Source of the DNA: an uncultured Verrucomicrobia subdivision 3 bacterium
GTDB lineage: Bacteria > Verrucomicrobiota > Verrucomicrobiia > Limisphaerales > UBA11358
Length of the DNA stretch: 53,695 bases
Direction: 5' to 3'
Assembly (NCBI GenBank): GCA_903872345.1
Contig: CAIQKM010000017.1
Coordinates: 79,690-133,384 of the forward strand
Made by a program: the position numbers and the translations under genes. Positions 25,401 through 33,457 of this stretch are shown here, piece after piece (position 1 is the stretch's first letter; every line of letters starts with the position of its first letter). The notes beneath the pieces were generated by a model that had not been told where the DNA came from, made no database searches, and saw nothing but the letters and a program-made list of their open reading frames with translations.

Positions 25401-25617
25401 TCGCCAGCGTAAAAAAACGTTCAAACCGCCCCGTGATGTCCGTCTCGACCTGTTCCGGCGGCATGCCGTTGAAAAATGTGGCCACCACGACCACCGGTAT
25501 TTTGATGGGCGGAAACAAATCCACCGGCATCCGCACCAGACTGGTCACCCCCACGACACAGGTGATCAGACAGATGACAATGATGAGATAGGGATAACGG
25601 ATGGCGAAGCGGGACAT
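22450..25617 (-). CDS. RND efflux permease (AcrB/MdtB-like subfamily)
   Basis: The 1055-residue pump begins MSRFAIRYPYLIIVICLIT and has two RND halves. PVDLFPPIKIPVVVVATFFN follows TM1. TM4 reads LALAFSRLIDNSVVVLENIF, with a single acidic residue instead of the AcrB Asp-Asp pair. TM10 reads MVGIVVSNSILIVEF, with no lysine at the AcrB K940 position. This belongs to a divergent RND group that is common in Planctomycetes, Acidobacteria and Verrucomicrobia (recalled). RVRLRPVLMTSLATLIGLIP near TM11 is canonical. It lies 15 bp after the RraA-like gene in a kinase-controlled operon. The substrate is unknown. Confidence 0.93.
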   Translation of the reverse strand: MSRFAIRYPYLIIVICLITCVVGVTSLVRMPVDLFPPIKIPVVVVATFFNGMPPEQVETDITGRFERFFTLASGVDHIESRSLPGVSLIKIYFQPGFNADSAVTSIANLALADLRKLPPGTLPPVVLKFDASSLPVCLVTLKGEGLNEAKLRDLGQYDVRNQIANVAGASVPQPFGGKYRQIMVYVDPLKLEAHQLSVMDVVRSINDANLILPAGDVKIGPYDYNLYANSQLRDIKDIDRLPLKTVGNASVLVSDVGRSVDGSQIQNNIVRVDGQPSVYLPVLKQGGDANTISVVDGIKDGVAHLLDVPKQLVTKVVFDQSVFVRNAIENLIHEGAIGLVLTGVMILVFLGSMRATVAVFLSIPLSALAAFIALGMGDNTINAMVLGGLALAFSRLIDNSVVVLENIFRHIELGETPEVAAERGGREVALPVLAATLTTVVVFFPVTFLYGVSRFLFVALALSVILSLLASYVVALTVVPLFCAKLIKGHAPHPAADAETPKGWGARFNAGFNRKFNGMLDRYEGWLSLALLRPLATVLGITGIFVLSLGLYPLVGEAYFPRTDPGQFVINLKAPTGTRLELTDREIGKVEQIVREVVPTNELKIIVSNIGVTPGFSSIYTPNSGPHTAFVQVGLNDGHAVSSFEYMNRVRGRLHRELPQLEAYFQTGGLVDAVLNLGMPAPLDIQVSGKDLAAAHAVAVEIARQARALPDVSDVLVPQDVDYPALQLDVDRERASELGLSEKEVVGNVITALTSDMMIAPSYWVDPKSGNDYLLTVQYPEDFIKNQADLLSVPLRGARSTLPTRLDNVSQLTHITSPTEVDHYQLRREMDVYVAPAGEDLGKVLGQVQDIIKKTPRPENIRVQIRGSAKAMQVSFQSFGLGLILSTLLVYLILVAQFKSFLDPLLILLAVPTGLAGVLIMLFASGTTLNVMSLMGVVMMVGIVVSNSILIVEFTNRLREEGRPLREAVSLACRVRLRPVLMTSLATLIGLIPMALKLGTGSEAYAPLARAIIGGLAVSVVLTVFIVPAAYFILYRGREHSPKPAAGETGGAAVH

Positions 25618-25632
25618 GAAATAAAAGGGAGT

Positions 25633-26328
25633 TCAGGAATTTTGATTTGCGACCGCCTGTCGCAATTTCTCAAGGGAAAAGTCCGGCGACTGGCACAGCG
25701 CGATCAACTCCCGCCGCCGCGCCATAATGCGGGCCGCCACCGGCGGAATTTTTTCCGCCAGCTCCAGGGGGATGCTTTGCACGCCATGCAAATCCCCGTG
25801 CAACAGGTCGCCGGAGGCGATTTTCAATCCGCCGATTTCCACCGGCCCGCCAAATTCGACGATATGCACGTAGGCGTGCGACACCGCCACATTGCCCGCG
25901 AACAATTGAAAGCCCAACTCCTCCGCCGCCGGAATGTCGCGCACCGAACCGTTCGTGACCGCCGCCACGCAATCCAGCGCCTTGAGGATGTTGACATGCA
26001 CCCCGCCCAGCAGGGAGCCGAGGCCAACCCGCGTGGCGTCATCTTCCACCACCACCACGCGCGGCGACGGCAGCGACCGGATATAATCCCACCAATCCGT
26101 CCGGTCTTGATAAGGCCCGCTCGCCGTGGGCGGCGCCGACCCGCGAATTTTCACCGTGGCCGCATAACCCGCCACCGGCTTCAACTGCGGAAACAGGCAG
26201 CGCACGCTGCCGTTTACAAAACCCTCATTGCGCAACCGTTCGTGAAAGGTTTCGATGGCGTTGGCCAGCGTGCAGGCGTCCAGTTGCCGCAACTCGGCCA
26301 GCAATTCGGGGGAGACAATGGTTTTCAT
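25633..26328 (-). CDS. RraA-like / HMG-aldolase-fold protein inside the efflux operon
   Basis: This 231-residue protein matches the RraA/dimethylmenaquinone methyltransferase-like fold (PF03737). It starts ELLAELRQLDACTLANAIE. VVVEDDATRVGLGSLLGGVH, with the Gly-Gly loop, is followed by VAAVTNGSVRDIPAAEELGF, containing the family's G-x-R-D signature. IASGDLLHGDLHGVQSIP matches the usual PGDxxxGDxxGVxxIP. Members include RNase E inhibitor-like proteins and HMG/CHA aldolases acting on pyruvate adducts. The GD/GDxxG residues support an intact metal/pyruvate site, so an aldolase or decarboxylase role is more likely than RNase inhibition. It overlaps the adaptor gene by 4 bp (ATGA), so it is truly part of the efflux operon, which is unusual. 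Confidence 0.88.
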   Translation of the reverse strand: MKTIVSPELLAELRQLDACTLANAIETFHERLRNEGFVNGSVRCLFPQLKPVAGYAATVKIRGSAPPTASGPYQDRTDWWDYIRSLPSPRVVVVEDDATRVGLGSLLGGVHVNILKALDCVAAVTNGSVRDIPAAEELGFQLFAGNVAVSHAYVHIVEFGGPVEIGGLKIASGDLLHGDLHGVQSIPLELAEKIPPVAARIMARRRELIALCQSPDFSLEKLRQAVANQNS

Positions 26329-27488
26329 CGTTCGGAAAGGGATGGCACCGGCCGGGGCGTCACTTTTTGACCGGGCTGAAATTGGGAACGGGCGCCCACC
26401 ACCACCAGTTCGCCTTCGTTCAGGCCGGAAAGCACTTCGTATTCCCCGGGCGTTTCCAATCCCAGCACCACCGTTCGCTCCGCAATTTCATTGTCCGGGC
26501 CAACCACAAACAGGGTGCATTTTTCACGGTCGCCGGTGACGGCTTCCGTCGGAATGGTCAGCACGCCGTTCCGGCGCTCCACCTTCAGCATCACCTTGGC
26601 ATACATCCCGGGACTCAGCTCCAGGTCGGCGTTGGTCACTTCAATTTCCGCCGTCATCGTCCGCGTCTGCTCGTCCACTTCATGGGTGAACCGGCTGATG
26701 CAGCCCTCGATTTCTTTGTTGTTCAGCGATTCAACCCGCACGGCAACCGGATCATGCACATGCAAATCCTTCACGTAATCCACCGACACCTGGAAATCCA
26801 GCCGTAGCTTGAAATTGTCCGAAACCCGCACCAATGGCCGCGCCTGCGAGGAGGACGAAGTGCCCGCCTGTATCAGCGAGCCGGGATCAGCATAGCGCCG
26901 CGTCACCACGCCATCGAAGGGCGCGGTAATCTTGGTGTATTGCAGCAGCGACTCGTATTTTTCCACCTCGGCCGCCGCCCCGGCCCGGGCCGCCTCCGCC
27001 TCCAAATCCTTGGCCTCGGCGGCGTCAATATCCTGCTGGGCCACCAGATGCGAATGCTCCTGATTCACCGCCAGCAGCCGGGCGTAGGCCAGGTGCGTTT
27101 CCTTGCCATCCGCCTCCGCCCGCTGCCGGGCGGCCAGGGCCGTGGCCAGTTCGTTGTGCAATTCCGGCACCTCCAGCGTGGCCAGCACCTGCCCGGCCCG
27201 CACCCGGTCACCAATGTCCACATTCATGTCCTTCACATAGCCCGCCACTTTCGCCTGCAACTCCACTTCCATATACGGATGAAATTCCGCCGGAATGGTC
27301 AGCTCCTTGCAAAGGTCGGCCCGCGTCACCTTCACCACCAGGGCGGGCGGCGGTGTGCCGGCCGCCGGTTCCGTCCCCTCGCCCCAAGCGCGACCGGCCA
27401 GCCAGACGGCCCCCAACAAAATTGGCAGCCTCGGGCAAAATCGAAATCCCGGACGGCGGTTATTGGCAATAAATGAATAAGGTTTCAT
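26325..27488 (-). CDS. RND efflux periplasmic adaptor
   Basis: The 387-residue membrane fusion protein has an N-terminal signal/anchor (LPILLGAVWLAGRAWG, about 21-36). The lipoyl-like half-motifs are VELQAKVAGYVKDMNVDIGD with RVRAGQVLATLE and, after a coiled coil of about 75 residues, YTKITAPFDGVVTRRYADPG. A beta-barrel with VSVDYVKDLHVHDPVAVRVE and a C-terminal domain (GLNEGELVVVGARSQFQPGQ) complete it. The gene overlaps the kinase upstream and the RraA-like gene downstream by 4 bp each, implying coupled translation. It would bridge the RND pump and TolC-type channel encoded further along. Confidence 0.93.
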   Translation of the reverse strand: MKPYSFIANNRRPGFRFCPRLPILLGAVWLAGRAWGEGTEPAAGTPPPALVVKVTRADLCKELTIPAEFHPYMEVELQAKVAGYVKDMNVDIGDRVRAGQVLATLEVPELHNELATALAARQRAEADGKETHLAYARLLAVNQEHSHLVAQQDIDAAEAKDLEAEAARAGAAAEVEKYESLLQYTKITAPFDGVVTRRYADPGSLIQAGTSSSSQARPLVRVSDNFKLRLDFQVSVDYVKDLHVHDPVAVRVESLNNKEIEGCISRFTHEVDEQTRTMTAEIEVTNADLELSPGMYAKVMLKVERRNGVLTIPTEAVTGDREKCTLFVVGPDNEIAERTVVLGLETPGEYEVLSGLNEGELVVVGARSQFQPGQKVTPRPVPSLSER

Positions 27489-28903
27489 GTCAAAACTGAA
27501 TTGGACTGCTCCTGCGCGAGCGGAAAAAAAACGCGGAACGTGCTCCCCTGCCCCTGCGTGCTTTCCACTTCCACCCGACCGCCGTGGGCCAGGCAGATGG
27601 CTTTGACAATGGAAAGCCCGATGCCGGCGCCGCCGGAATCGCGATTGCGCGCCGCATCCACGCGGAAGAAACGGTCAAACACATGGGGAATCGCCTCGGC
27701 GGGAATGCCCATGCCGTCATCGCAAACCACACAAACCGCCTCCCGCTCGCGGGCAAAGACAAACAGCTTCACCCGGCCCTTGGCAGGGGTGTATTTGATG
27801 GCATTGTCGAGCAGGTTGACGATCACCTGCTTCACCCGCGCCCGATCGCCCGCCACCAGCACCGGCTCCGGCGCATGGCAGGTAATCTGCAATTTCTTAT
27901 CCTCCGCCAGCAGGCACATCTGTTCGGATGTGGCCGACACCAGTTTCGACAAGTCAAATGCCTGGTGTTTGTTCTGCGCCAGCCCGGCATCCAGCCGCGA
28001 CAGGGCGAACAGATTTTCCACCAAATGCGCCAGCCGCTCGACTTCCTCCAGCAGGCTGCCGATTTTTTCCCGGGTGTCCGCGTCCAGTTGTTCCGCCCGC
28101 ACCATCGCCTCCAGTTCGCCCCGCAAAATGGTGAGCGGCGTCCGCAGCTCATGCGAGGCGTCCGCGAGAAACCGGCGGTTATGCTGAAACGCCTCGTCCA
28201 GCCGGATGATCATCCGGTTGAGGGCCTGGGTCAGATGTTCCAGTTCGTCGCCCGTGGGCGAAACCGGCAGCCGGTCGCTCAGATTGCGCGAGGTGATCCC
28301 CTCGGCGAGCCGGGTGATTTCCTCCACCGGTTTCAAGGCCCGGCGCACCAGCACCAGTCCGCCGCCCAGGGCCACCATCGCCACGCCCAGCGCGCAACCC
28401 GCCAGCAACAGCATCAGCCGGTGCAATTCCCGGAGGACGGGACCGAAAGATGTTCCGGTCTCGATAAAATATTGCGGCTGCTCCGCCGCCCCCGCCGCCA
28501 CGGCGGTCATCACCAGTTCCGTGCCGTCCGACAACGTCTCGCGCCGCGAACCCGCCTGCAATACCGGCGGCGGAATCCGGGCCGGCACAAAACTCTGGTC
28601 CGTCGGCGGGCCGGATTCGTACAACACCCCGCCGTCCGCCTGACTAATGCGGATGTACCTTCCGCTCGCCTCCGGGGCAAAATCCGTCCGGATCGCCGCC
28701 GCCAGCCCGCCTTCGGACCACGCGGACGAGGATAACAGCAGCCGCGCAATGCGCTGGCAGCGCGCCTCCTGGGACGCCGCCAGATTCCGTTCCAGATAAC
28801 TGGCCAGCCCCCAATAAATGGCAATCCCTGTGGCGATAAATATCACCGCCAGCCAGAGCGCATACCACGAAATCAGCCGGAACCGCAGCGATTGCACTTT
28901 CAA
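27485..28903 (-). CDS. Sensor histidine kinase of the efflux operon
   Basis: I place the start at the TTG at 28903, which overlaps the regulator's TGA (TTGA) and has GGAGG 7-8 nt upstream. A GTG at 28897 is also possible, and a start at 28933 is too far inside the regulator. Two transmembrane segments (about 8-30 and 160-182) flank a periplasmic sensor of about 130 residues. HAMP (VRRALKPVEEITRLAEGI), HisKA (FLADASHELRTPLTIL) and HATPase motifs (VIVNLLDNAIKY; DDGMGIP; GGAGIGLSIVKAI) all appear intact. The layout resembles CusS/QseC kinases. The sensor has no His/Met-rich metal site that I can see. It should phosphorylate the OmpR-type regulator encoded upstream. Confidence 0.93.
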   Translation of the reverse strand: MKVQSLRFRLISWYALWLAVIFIATGIAIYWGLASYLERNLAASQEARCQRIARLLLSSSAWSEGGLAAAIRTDFAPEASGRYIRISQADGGVLYESGPPTDQSFVPARIPPPVLQAGSRRETLSDGTELVMTAVAAGAAEQPQYFIETGTSFGPVLRELHRLMLLLAGCALGVAMVALGGGLVLVRRALKPVEEITRLAEGITSRNLSDRLPVSPTGDELEHLTQALNRMIIRLDEAFQHNRRFLADASHELRTPLTILRGELEAMVRAEQLDADTREKIGSLLEEVERLAHLVENLFALSRLDAGLAQNKHQAFDLSKLVSATSEQMCLLAEDKKLQITCHAPEPVLVAGDRARVKQVIVNLLDNAIKYTPAKGRVKLFVFAREREAVCVVCDDGMGIPAEAIPHVFDRFFRVDAARNRDSGGAGIGLSIVKAICLAHGGRVEVESTQGQGSTFRVFFPLAQEQSNSVLT

Positions 28904-29586
28904 GCCGCCCCCTCCGGCTCGGTGGAAAGGCAATACCCCGCACCCCGCACCGTGCGGATCAACTTGGCCCCAAACGGTTCATCCACCTTTTCCCGCAAAT
29001 GCCGCACATAGACATCCACAATATTTGTCAGCCCTTCAAAACTTTCATCCCACACATGCTCGATGATCATCGTCCGCGTCAGCACCCGGCCCGCGTGGGA
29101 CACCATGTATTCCAGCAACGCATATTCCTTGGAGGTCAGGTCAATCCGTTTGCCCGCCCGGCGCACCTGCTGCGCCAGCCGGTCAATCTCCAGATCCGCC
29201 ACCCGCAATACGTGATCCACATTCGCCGGCGGCCGCCGGAGCAGCGCCTTCACCCGCACCAGCAGTTCCGCAAAGGCAAACGGCTTGGTCAGATAGTCAT
29301 CCGCGCCCGCCTCAAAATTATCCACTTTGTCCTGCGTCGCATCCCGCGCCGTCAGCACCAGAATGGCCGCCTTGCCGCCCTTCTGCCGCAGCCGCCGGAT
29401 CAACTCCGTGCCATTCATGCCCGGCAGCATCAGGTCCAGAATGATAAGATCGTAATTCACGACCGCGGCCATCTCCCAGCCGCTGTTGCCGTCAAACGCC
29501 ACGTCCACGGCGAAGCTTTCGGCCCGCAGCCCGCGGACAATCATGTCCGCCACTTTCCGTTCATCTTCAACAATCAGGAGTCGCAT
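28900..29586 (-). CDS. OmpR/PhoB-type response regulator of the efflux operon
   Basis: This 228-residue regulator heads the six-gene minus-strand operon. The receiver has the acidic pair at E8-D9, phosphoacceptor Asp51 (LIILDLMLPGMNG), Thr79 and Lys101 (DDYLTKPF). The winged-helix domain (about 125-222) reads LTSKEYALLEYMVSHAGRVL, then HVWDESFEGLTNIVDVYVRH and IRTVRGAGYCL. This is the CusR/CopR type. The partner kinase follows with a 4-bp overlap. The divergent gene 114 bp away encodes a small lipoprotein, so the shared intergenic region may carry the regulator's binding sites, though no clear direct repeat was identified there. Confidence 0.95.
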   Translation of the reverse strand: MRLLIVEDERKVADMIVRGLRAESFAVDVAFDGNSGWEMAAVVNYDLIILDLMLPGMNGTELIRRLRQKGGKAAILVLTARDATQDKVDNFEAGADDYLTKPFAFAELLVRVKALLRRPPANVDHVLRVADLEIDRLAQQVRRAGKRIDLTSKEYALLEYMVSHAGRVLTRTMIIEHVWDESFEGLTNIVDVYVRHLREKVDEPFGAKLIRTVRGAGYCLSTEPEGAA

Positions 29587-29700
29587 ATGATTTCAGACAA
29601 CATTACCACCATAACCATTCATCCTTAAACCTTCGTGAATCAAAGATTAAATTCCGTTCAGAATGTTTTCCCCGGGCCGTAAATGTGGCAAACCTGAAGT

Positions 29701-30150
29701 ATGAATATGAAAGCAATCACTCTGGCCACCCTGACGGCGGCCGGCCTGGTCCTCGCCGGCTGTGCGAATTCCCGGCATAATATGACCCTTGACCCGGTCG
29801 GCCCCGCCCCCGTTTCCGATCACGCGGCCAACCCCGACACCGGTTCGTTGATCGTCTATTCCGCCTTTGAGGTAAACGCCGATTTCAACAATGAAGACCC
29901 TTACCGCCACGAATATTCCAGCTATCGCATTTTCACCGGGGATGGAAAATTGCTGCAATTCGTAAAAAACGATAACGGCACCTCCTTTGGCAATCCGATC
30001 ACCGTAAGCCTGCCCGCCGGCAAATATTTGGTGAAGGCTCATGCCAACGGCCGCGGCACCGTCACCGTCCCCGTCATCATCGAAAACGGCCGCACCACCG
30101 CCGTTCATCTGGAAACCGGCGTTCCGAAACTCGAAGCCGCCGCCCATTAG
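29701..30150 (+). CDS. Small lipoprotein, paralogue of the one at 13101-13607
   Basis: The 149-residue protein has a lipoprotein signal peptide (MNMKAITLATLTAAGLVLAGC). The mature domain aligns with the lipoprotein at 13101-13607 over its length: LDPVGPAP with LDTVGPSH, SYRIFTGDGKLLQFV with GYRIFDPAGKLVKFV, LPAGKYLVKA with LPTGKYLVKA, and TVPVIIENGRTTAVHLE with TVPVIIAAGVTTTVHLQ. It appears beta-rich. It is divergent from the OmpR-regulated efflux operon. The function is unknown. The repeated association with efflux operons suggests an envelope-stress or efflux-accessory role, which is inference. Confidence 0.87.
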   Translation: MNMKAITLATLTAAGLVLAGCANSRHNMTLDPVGPAPVSDHAANPDTGSLIVYSAFEVNADFNNEDPYRHEYSSYRIFTGDGKLLQFVKNDNGTSFGNPITVSLPAGKYLVKAHANGRGTVTVPVIIENGRTTAVHLETGVPKLEAAAH

Positions 30151-30204
30151 GGCATTGGCAACAACCATGCGGCGGCCGGCAAGGCATATCCGTTTGCCAG
30201 GTTT

Positions 30205-31356
30205 TCACTCATGCCCGCCATGCTGCTGGAGAAATTCAGCGATGTCCTTGTAGCCGTTTTCCCGCGCTGCTCGTAGGGGGCGATAGCCGCTGTCATCCTT
30301 TATGTTCACATCGGCATGGGCGGCCACCAGTGATTCCACCACCTCCTTGTAGCCTTTGGCCACTGCAAAGTGGAGGGCTGTGGTGCCGTTGACCGCCTTG
30401 ATATTGACATCGGCTTTGTAGGTGAGCAGCAACTTAATCACATCATTATAACCCTTGTCCGCCGCAGCGAGCAATGGCGTGACATTACTGTCATTTTTTG
30501 CGTTTACATCGGCATGATGCGCGAGCAGAAACGCGACCATGTTCGACCGGTCAAGGAATGCCGCTTGATATAACGGGGTGATGCCCGACCGATCCCGAGC
30601 ATTAACATTGGCATTGGCGGCCACCAGCGCCTCGGCCATGGGTATATTCCCCCGCCGGGCGGCCCAATACAAAGGGGTGCCATCGTTAGGCCCCTTGGAA
30701 TCAACATCCGCCCGGTTGGCGATCAATAATTTTACAATATTGGTTTGATCGAAAAACACCGCGCAAAACAACGCTGAAAAACCATTGTGATACTTGGCGT
30801 TAATCCTGGCCTGATTGGTCAGCAGCAAGGACACCATGTTTTCCGAACTAAACATAATCGCATAATCCAATGGCGTAAAACCGTGGTCATCACTGACATT
30901 GACTTTCGCCTGATGCTCAATTAACAGGTTCGCCATGTCCAAATTTGTCGAGAAAGCCGCCACCATCAATGGGGATGATCCCAAATCCCCCTTGGCATTA
31001 ACATCGGCCCGATTGGCCAATAGAAATCCTGCCACCTCTTTGTGCCCGCCAAGGACCGCAAAAAACAAGGGCGTGCAACTGGCGCTTTTCCATTCATCGA
31101 GATTTTTTCTGTCATCCTCCAAAAAACCTCTCAGATCGTTCACATCGGTCATCACCTTGTTGATCGACGTCGCTTGCCCCTTGCTGAATACCAGTTTTGG
31201 ATTGGCCCGAACCAGCTCCACAACTTTTACCATGTCTCCAGCCAGCGCTGCCTCATGGATCTCGCCACCATACAGGTGACCGCCCCCGGCCAGCGCGGCC
31301 AACACAAAGGCTGCGCCCCAGAAAATTGTAACAGCATGATGCTTGGCGATTTTCAT
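30205..31356 (-). CDS. Exported ankyrin-repeat protein
   Basis: The 383-residue protein has an N-terminal hydrophobic signal (ITIFWGAAFVLAALAGG-like, about 9-26). About nine ankyrin repeats follow, from IHEAALAGDMVKVVELVRAN to PLRAARENGYKDIAEFLQQH. Repeat consensus elements (TPLxxAAxxGxxxxVxxLLxxxADVNAK) are well kept, such as GTTALHFAVAKGYKEVVESL. An insertion of about 35 residues (KGQATSINKVMTDVNDL and on) lies between the first and second repeats. The repeats form a protein-binding solenoid, probably periplasmic or surface-exposed. No partner is evident from the neighbours. Confidence 0.9.
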   Translation of the reverse strand: MKIAKHHAVTIFWGAAFVLAALAGGGHLYGGEIHEAALAGDMVKVVELVRANPKLVFSKGQATSINKVMTDVNDLRGFLEDDRKNLDEWKSASCTPLFFAVLGGHKEVAGFLLANRADVNAKGDLGSSPLMVAAFSTNLDMANLLIEHQAKVNVSDDHGFTPLDYAIMFSSENMVSLLLTNQARINAKYHNGFSALFCAVFFDQTNIVKLLIANRADVDSKGPNDGTPLYWAARRGNIPMAEALVAANANVNARDRSGITPLYQAAFLDRSNMVAFLLAHHADVNAKNDSNVTPLLAAADKGYNDVIKLLLTYKADVNIKAVNGTTALHFAVAKGYKEVVESLVAAHADVNIKDDSGYRPLRAARENGYKDIAEFLQQHGGHE

Positions 31357-31462
31357 CCCCTGTTTTTACCCGCCGGCTTCAAAACGTCAATCCAAATGCA
31401 TTTGTTAGTAATGGCTCGCGCAAGTTTGCCAGTACTTGATGACCATGGGTAGAATCCCCCTC

Positions 31463-31489
31463 TTGACGCCGTAATAATTCTGCTATCCT
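31463..31489 (+). promoter_or_regulatory. Candidate htpG promoter
   Basis: TTGACG (31463-31468) and an extended -10 TGCTATCCT (TATCCT at 31484-31489) lie just upstream of the htpG ATG at 31511. The spacer is short (15 bp), so the assignment is tentative. Confidence 0.35.
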
Positions 31490-31510
31490 GTGGGTCCAAT
31501 TTGTATTGCT

Positions 31511-33364
31511 ATGAGTACTACCGAAAAACATCATTTTCAGGCGGAAATCCAACAACTGCTGGACATCGTCATTCATTCCATCTACACCGACCGCGAAATC
31601 TTCGTGCGCGAATTGATTTCCAACGCGGCGGACGCGTGCGAGAAGCTGCGCTTCCTGCAAAGTTCCGGCCAGGCCGTTTACCAGCCCGAAATCAAATCGG
31701 GCATCACGGTCAAAACCGATGACAAGGCCGGCACCGTCACCATCACCGACACCGGCGTGGGCATGACCCATGCCGACCTCGTCGAAAACCTCGGCACCAT
31801 CGCCCATTCCGGCACCAAGGCTTTCCTAAAACAGCTCGCGGAAAATCAAAAGCCGGACGCCCGCCTGATCGGCCAGTTCGGCGTGGGCTTTTATTCGGCC
31901 TTCATGGTCGCCTCCAAGGTTACTGTGCTTAGCCGCTCTCACACGCCGGAAGAACAAGGTTGGCGCTGGACCAGCGAAAACGCCGGCGGTTATGAGATTG
32001 AACCCGCCGCCGACCTGCCCCGGGGCACGCAAATCATTCTGCAACTCAAGGATGACGCCAAGGATTTCACCCAGGAAGACACGCTGAAGCGCGTCGTGCA
32101 ACGGTACTCCAGTTTCATCCAGTTCCCCATCGAACTGAACGGCACGCACCTCAACACCATTCAAGCCATCTGGGGCCGCAGCAAAAACGAAATCACGGAC
32201 GCCGAATACAACTCCTTCTACCAATACGTCGCCCACGATCACGAAGATCCGCTGCTGCGCCTGCATTTCACGGCCGACGCGCCGCTGGCCATCCAGGCCC
32301 TGCTCTTCGTGCCGCAAAAGAACTGGGAAAATCTCGGCATGGGCCGCATGGAAACCGGCGTGAACCTGTACTGCAAGAAAGTACTCATTCAGGATCATGC
32401 GAAAAACCTGTTCCCCGACTGGCTGCGCTTCCTGCGCGGCGTCGTGGACAGCGAAGACCTGCCCCTGAACATCTCCCGCGAGACCATGCAGGATTCCGCC
32501 CTGCTCAAGAAGCTGAACACCGTGCTCACCGGCCGCTTCCTGAAATTCCTGGATGAAACCGCCGGGAAAGATGCCGCCGCGTACGAGAAGTTTTACGCCG
32601 AATACAGCCGCTGCCTCAAGGAAGGCGTCGCCACGGATTTCACCCACCGCGAAGCCCTCGGCAAACTGCTGCGCTACGAATCCTCCGCCACGGAAAAAGG
32701 CAAGCTCACCTCGCTGGCCGAGTATGTGAAACGCATGCCCGCCGATCAAAAGGAGATTTTCTATCTCCAAGCCCCCAACCGGGAAACGGCGGAAAGCAGC
32801 CCGTACTACGAAGTCTTCCAATCCCGTGGCTACGAAGTTCTCTTCCTCTACGACGGCTGGGATGAATTCGTGATGGAGCATCTCCATCAGTTCGAGGAGA
32901 AGCCGCTCCGCGCCGCCGAAAAGGCGGAACTCGACATCACCCCGCCCGCCGCCAAGGAAGGCGAACTCAGCGACTCCGAAGCCGAAGCGCTGGCCAAGTG
33001 GCTGAAGGAAAAACTCGCCAACCAGGTGGGAGCCGTGCGCGTTTCCAAGCGCCTGGTGAACAGCCCCGCCGTGGTGGTGGAATCCGACCGCCATCTCACC
33101 TCCAGCATGAAGCGCATGTTGAAGACCCTGCAAAAAGACAAGGCCGATCAACTCGAAGACAAGCTGGATCTGGAACTCAACCCGCGCCACCCGGTCATCG
33201 TCCGCCTCAACAAGATCCGGCAGTCCGACGAACCCCTGGCCGCCAAGGTGGCCGAGCAGGTCCATGACAACGCCCGCGTGGCCGCCGGCCTGCTCGACGA
33301 TCCGCGCCTGATGCTCAAACGCCTCAACGAACTGCTCGAACAGGTGCTGACGGCGAAAGGCTGA
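31511..33364 (+). CDS. htpG: Chaperone protein HtpG (bacterial Hsp90)
   Basis: The ATG at 31511 gives 617 residues beginning MSTTEKHHFQAEIQQLLDIV, the normal HtpG start. The upstream GTG at 31490 is unlikely. The GHKL ATPase domain has YTDREIFVRELISNAADACE, ITDTGVGM, GTIAHSGTKAFL and GQFGVGFYSAFMVASKV. The middle domain carries LPLNISRETMQDS with the catalytic Arg. The C-terminal dimerisation domain ends ARVAAGLLDDPRLMLKRLNE. It is a cytosolic ATP-dependent dimeric chaperone. A strong bidirectional terminator follows. No canonical ribosome-binding site is seen. Confidence 0.98.
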   Translation: MSTTEKHHFQAEIQQLLDIVIHSIYTDREIFVRELISNAADACEKLRFLQSSGQAVYQPEIKSGITVKTDDKAGTVTITDTGVGMTHADLVENLGTIAHSGTKAFLKQLAENQKPDARLIGQFGVGFYSAFMVASKVTVLSRSHTPEEQGWRWTSENAGGYEIEPAADLPRGTQIILQLKDDAKDFTQEDTLKRVVQRYSSFIQFPIELNGTHLNTIQAIWGRSKNEITDAEYNSFYQYVAHDHEDPLLRLHFTADAPLAIQALLFVPQKNWENLGMGRMETGVNLYCKKVLIQDHAKNLFPDWLRFLRGVVDSEDLPLNISRETMQDSALLKKLNTVLTGRFLKFLDETAGKDAAAYEKFYAEYSRCLKEGVATDFTHREALGKLLRYESSATEKGKLTSLAEYVKRMPADQKEIFYLQAPNRETAESSPYYEVFQSRGYEVLFLYDGWDEFVMEHLHQFEEKPLRAAEKAELDITPPAAKEGELSDSEAEALAKWLKEKLANQVGAVRVSKRLVNSPAVVVESDRHLTSSMKRMLKTLQKDKADQLEDKLDLELNPRHPVIVRLNKIRQSDEPLAAKVAEQVHDNARVAAGLLDDPRLMLKRLNELLEQVLTAKG

Positions 33365-33382
33365 ACTTTCCGCGATTCAATC

Positions 33383-33419
33383 AAAATGGCCCGGCGATTC
33401 AACGCCGGGCCATTTTTTA
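33383..33419. terminator. Bidirectional intrinsic terminator between htpG and the radical-SAM gene
   Basis: AATGGCCCGGCG and CGCCGGGCCATT are perfect inverted arms around a 6-nt loop (ATTCAA). T6 follows on the plus strand and AAAA precedes, so the structure works for htpG and for the convergent minus-strand gene. Confidence 0.93.
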
Positions 33420-33457
33420 TTCGAATTTGCAGGAACCGTTCAGATCAAACAACCACC

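Noticed and set aside
23284..26370. 1028-codon plus-strand frame opposite the RND pump and RraA-like genes
   Set aside because: Its Arg/His/Gln-rich translation is typical of the reverse complement of GC-rich genes, and the minus-strand genes have clear domains.
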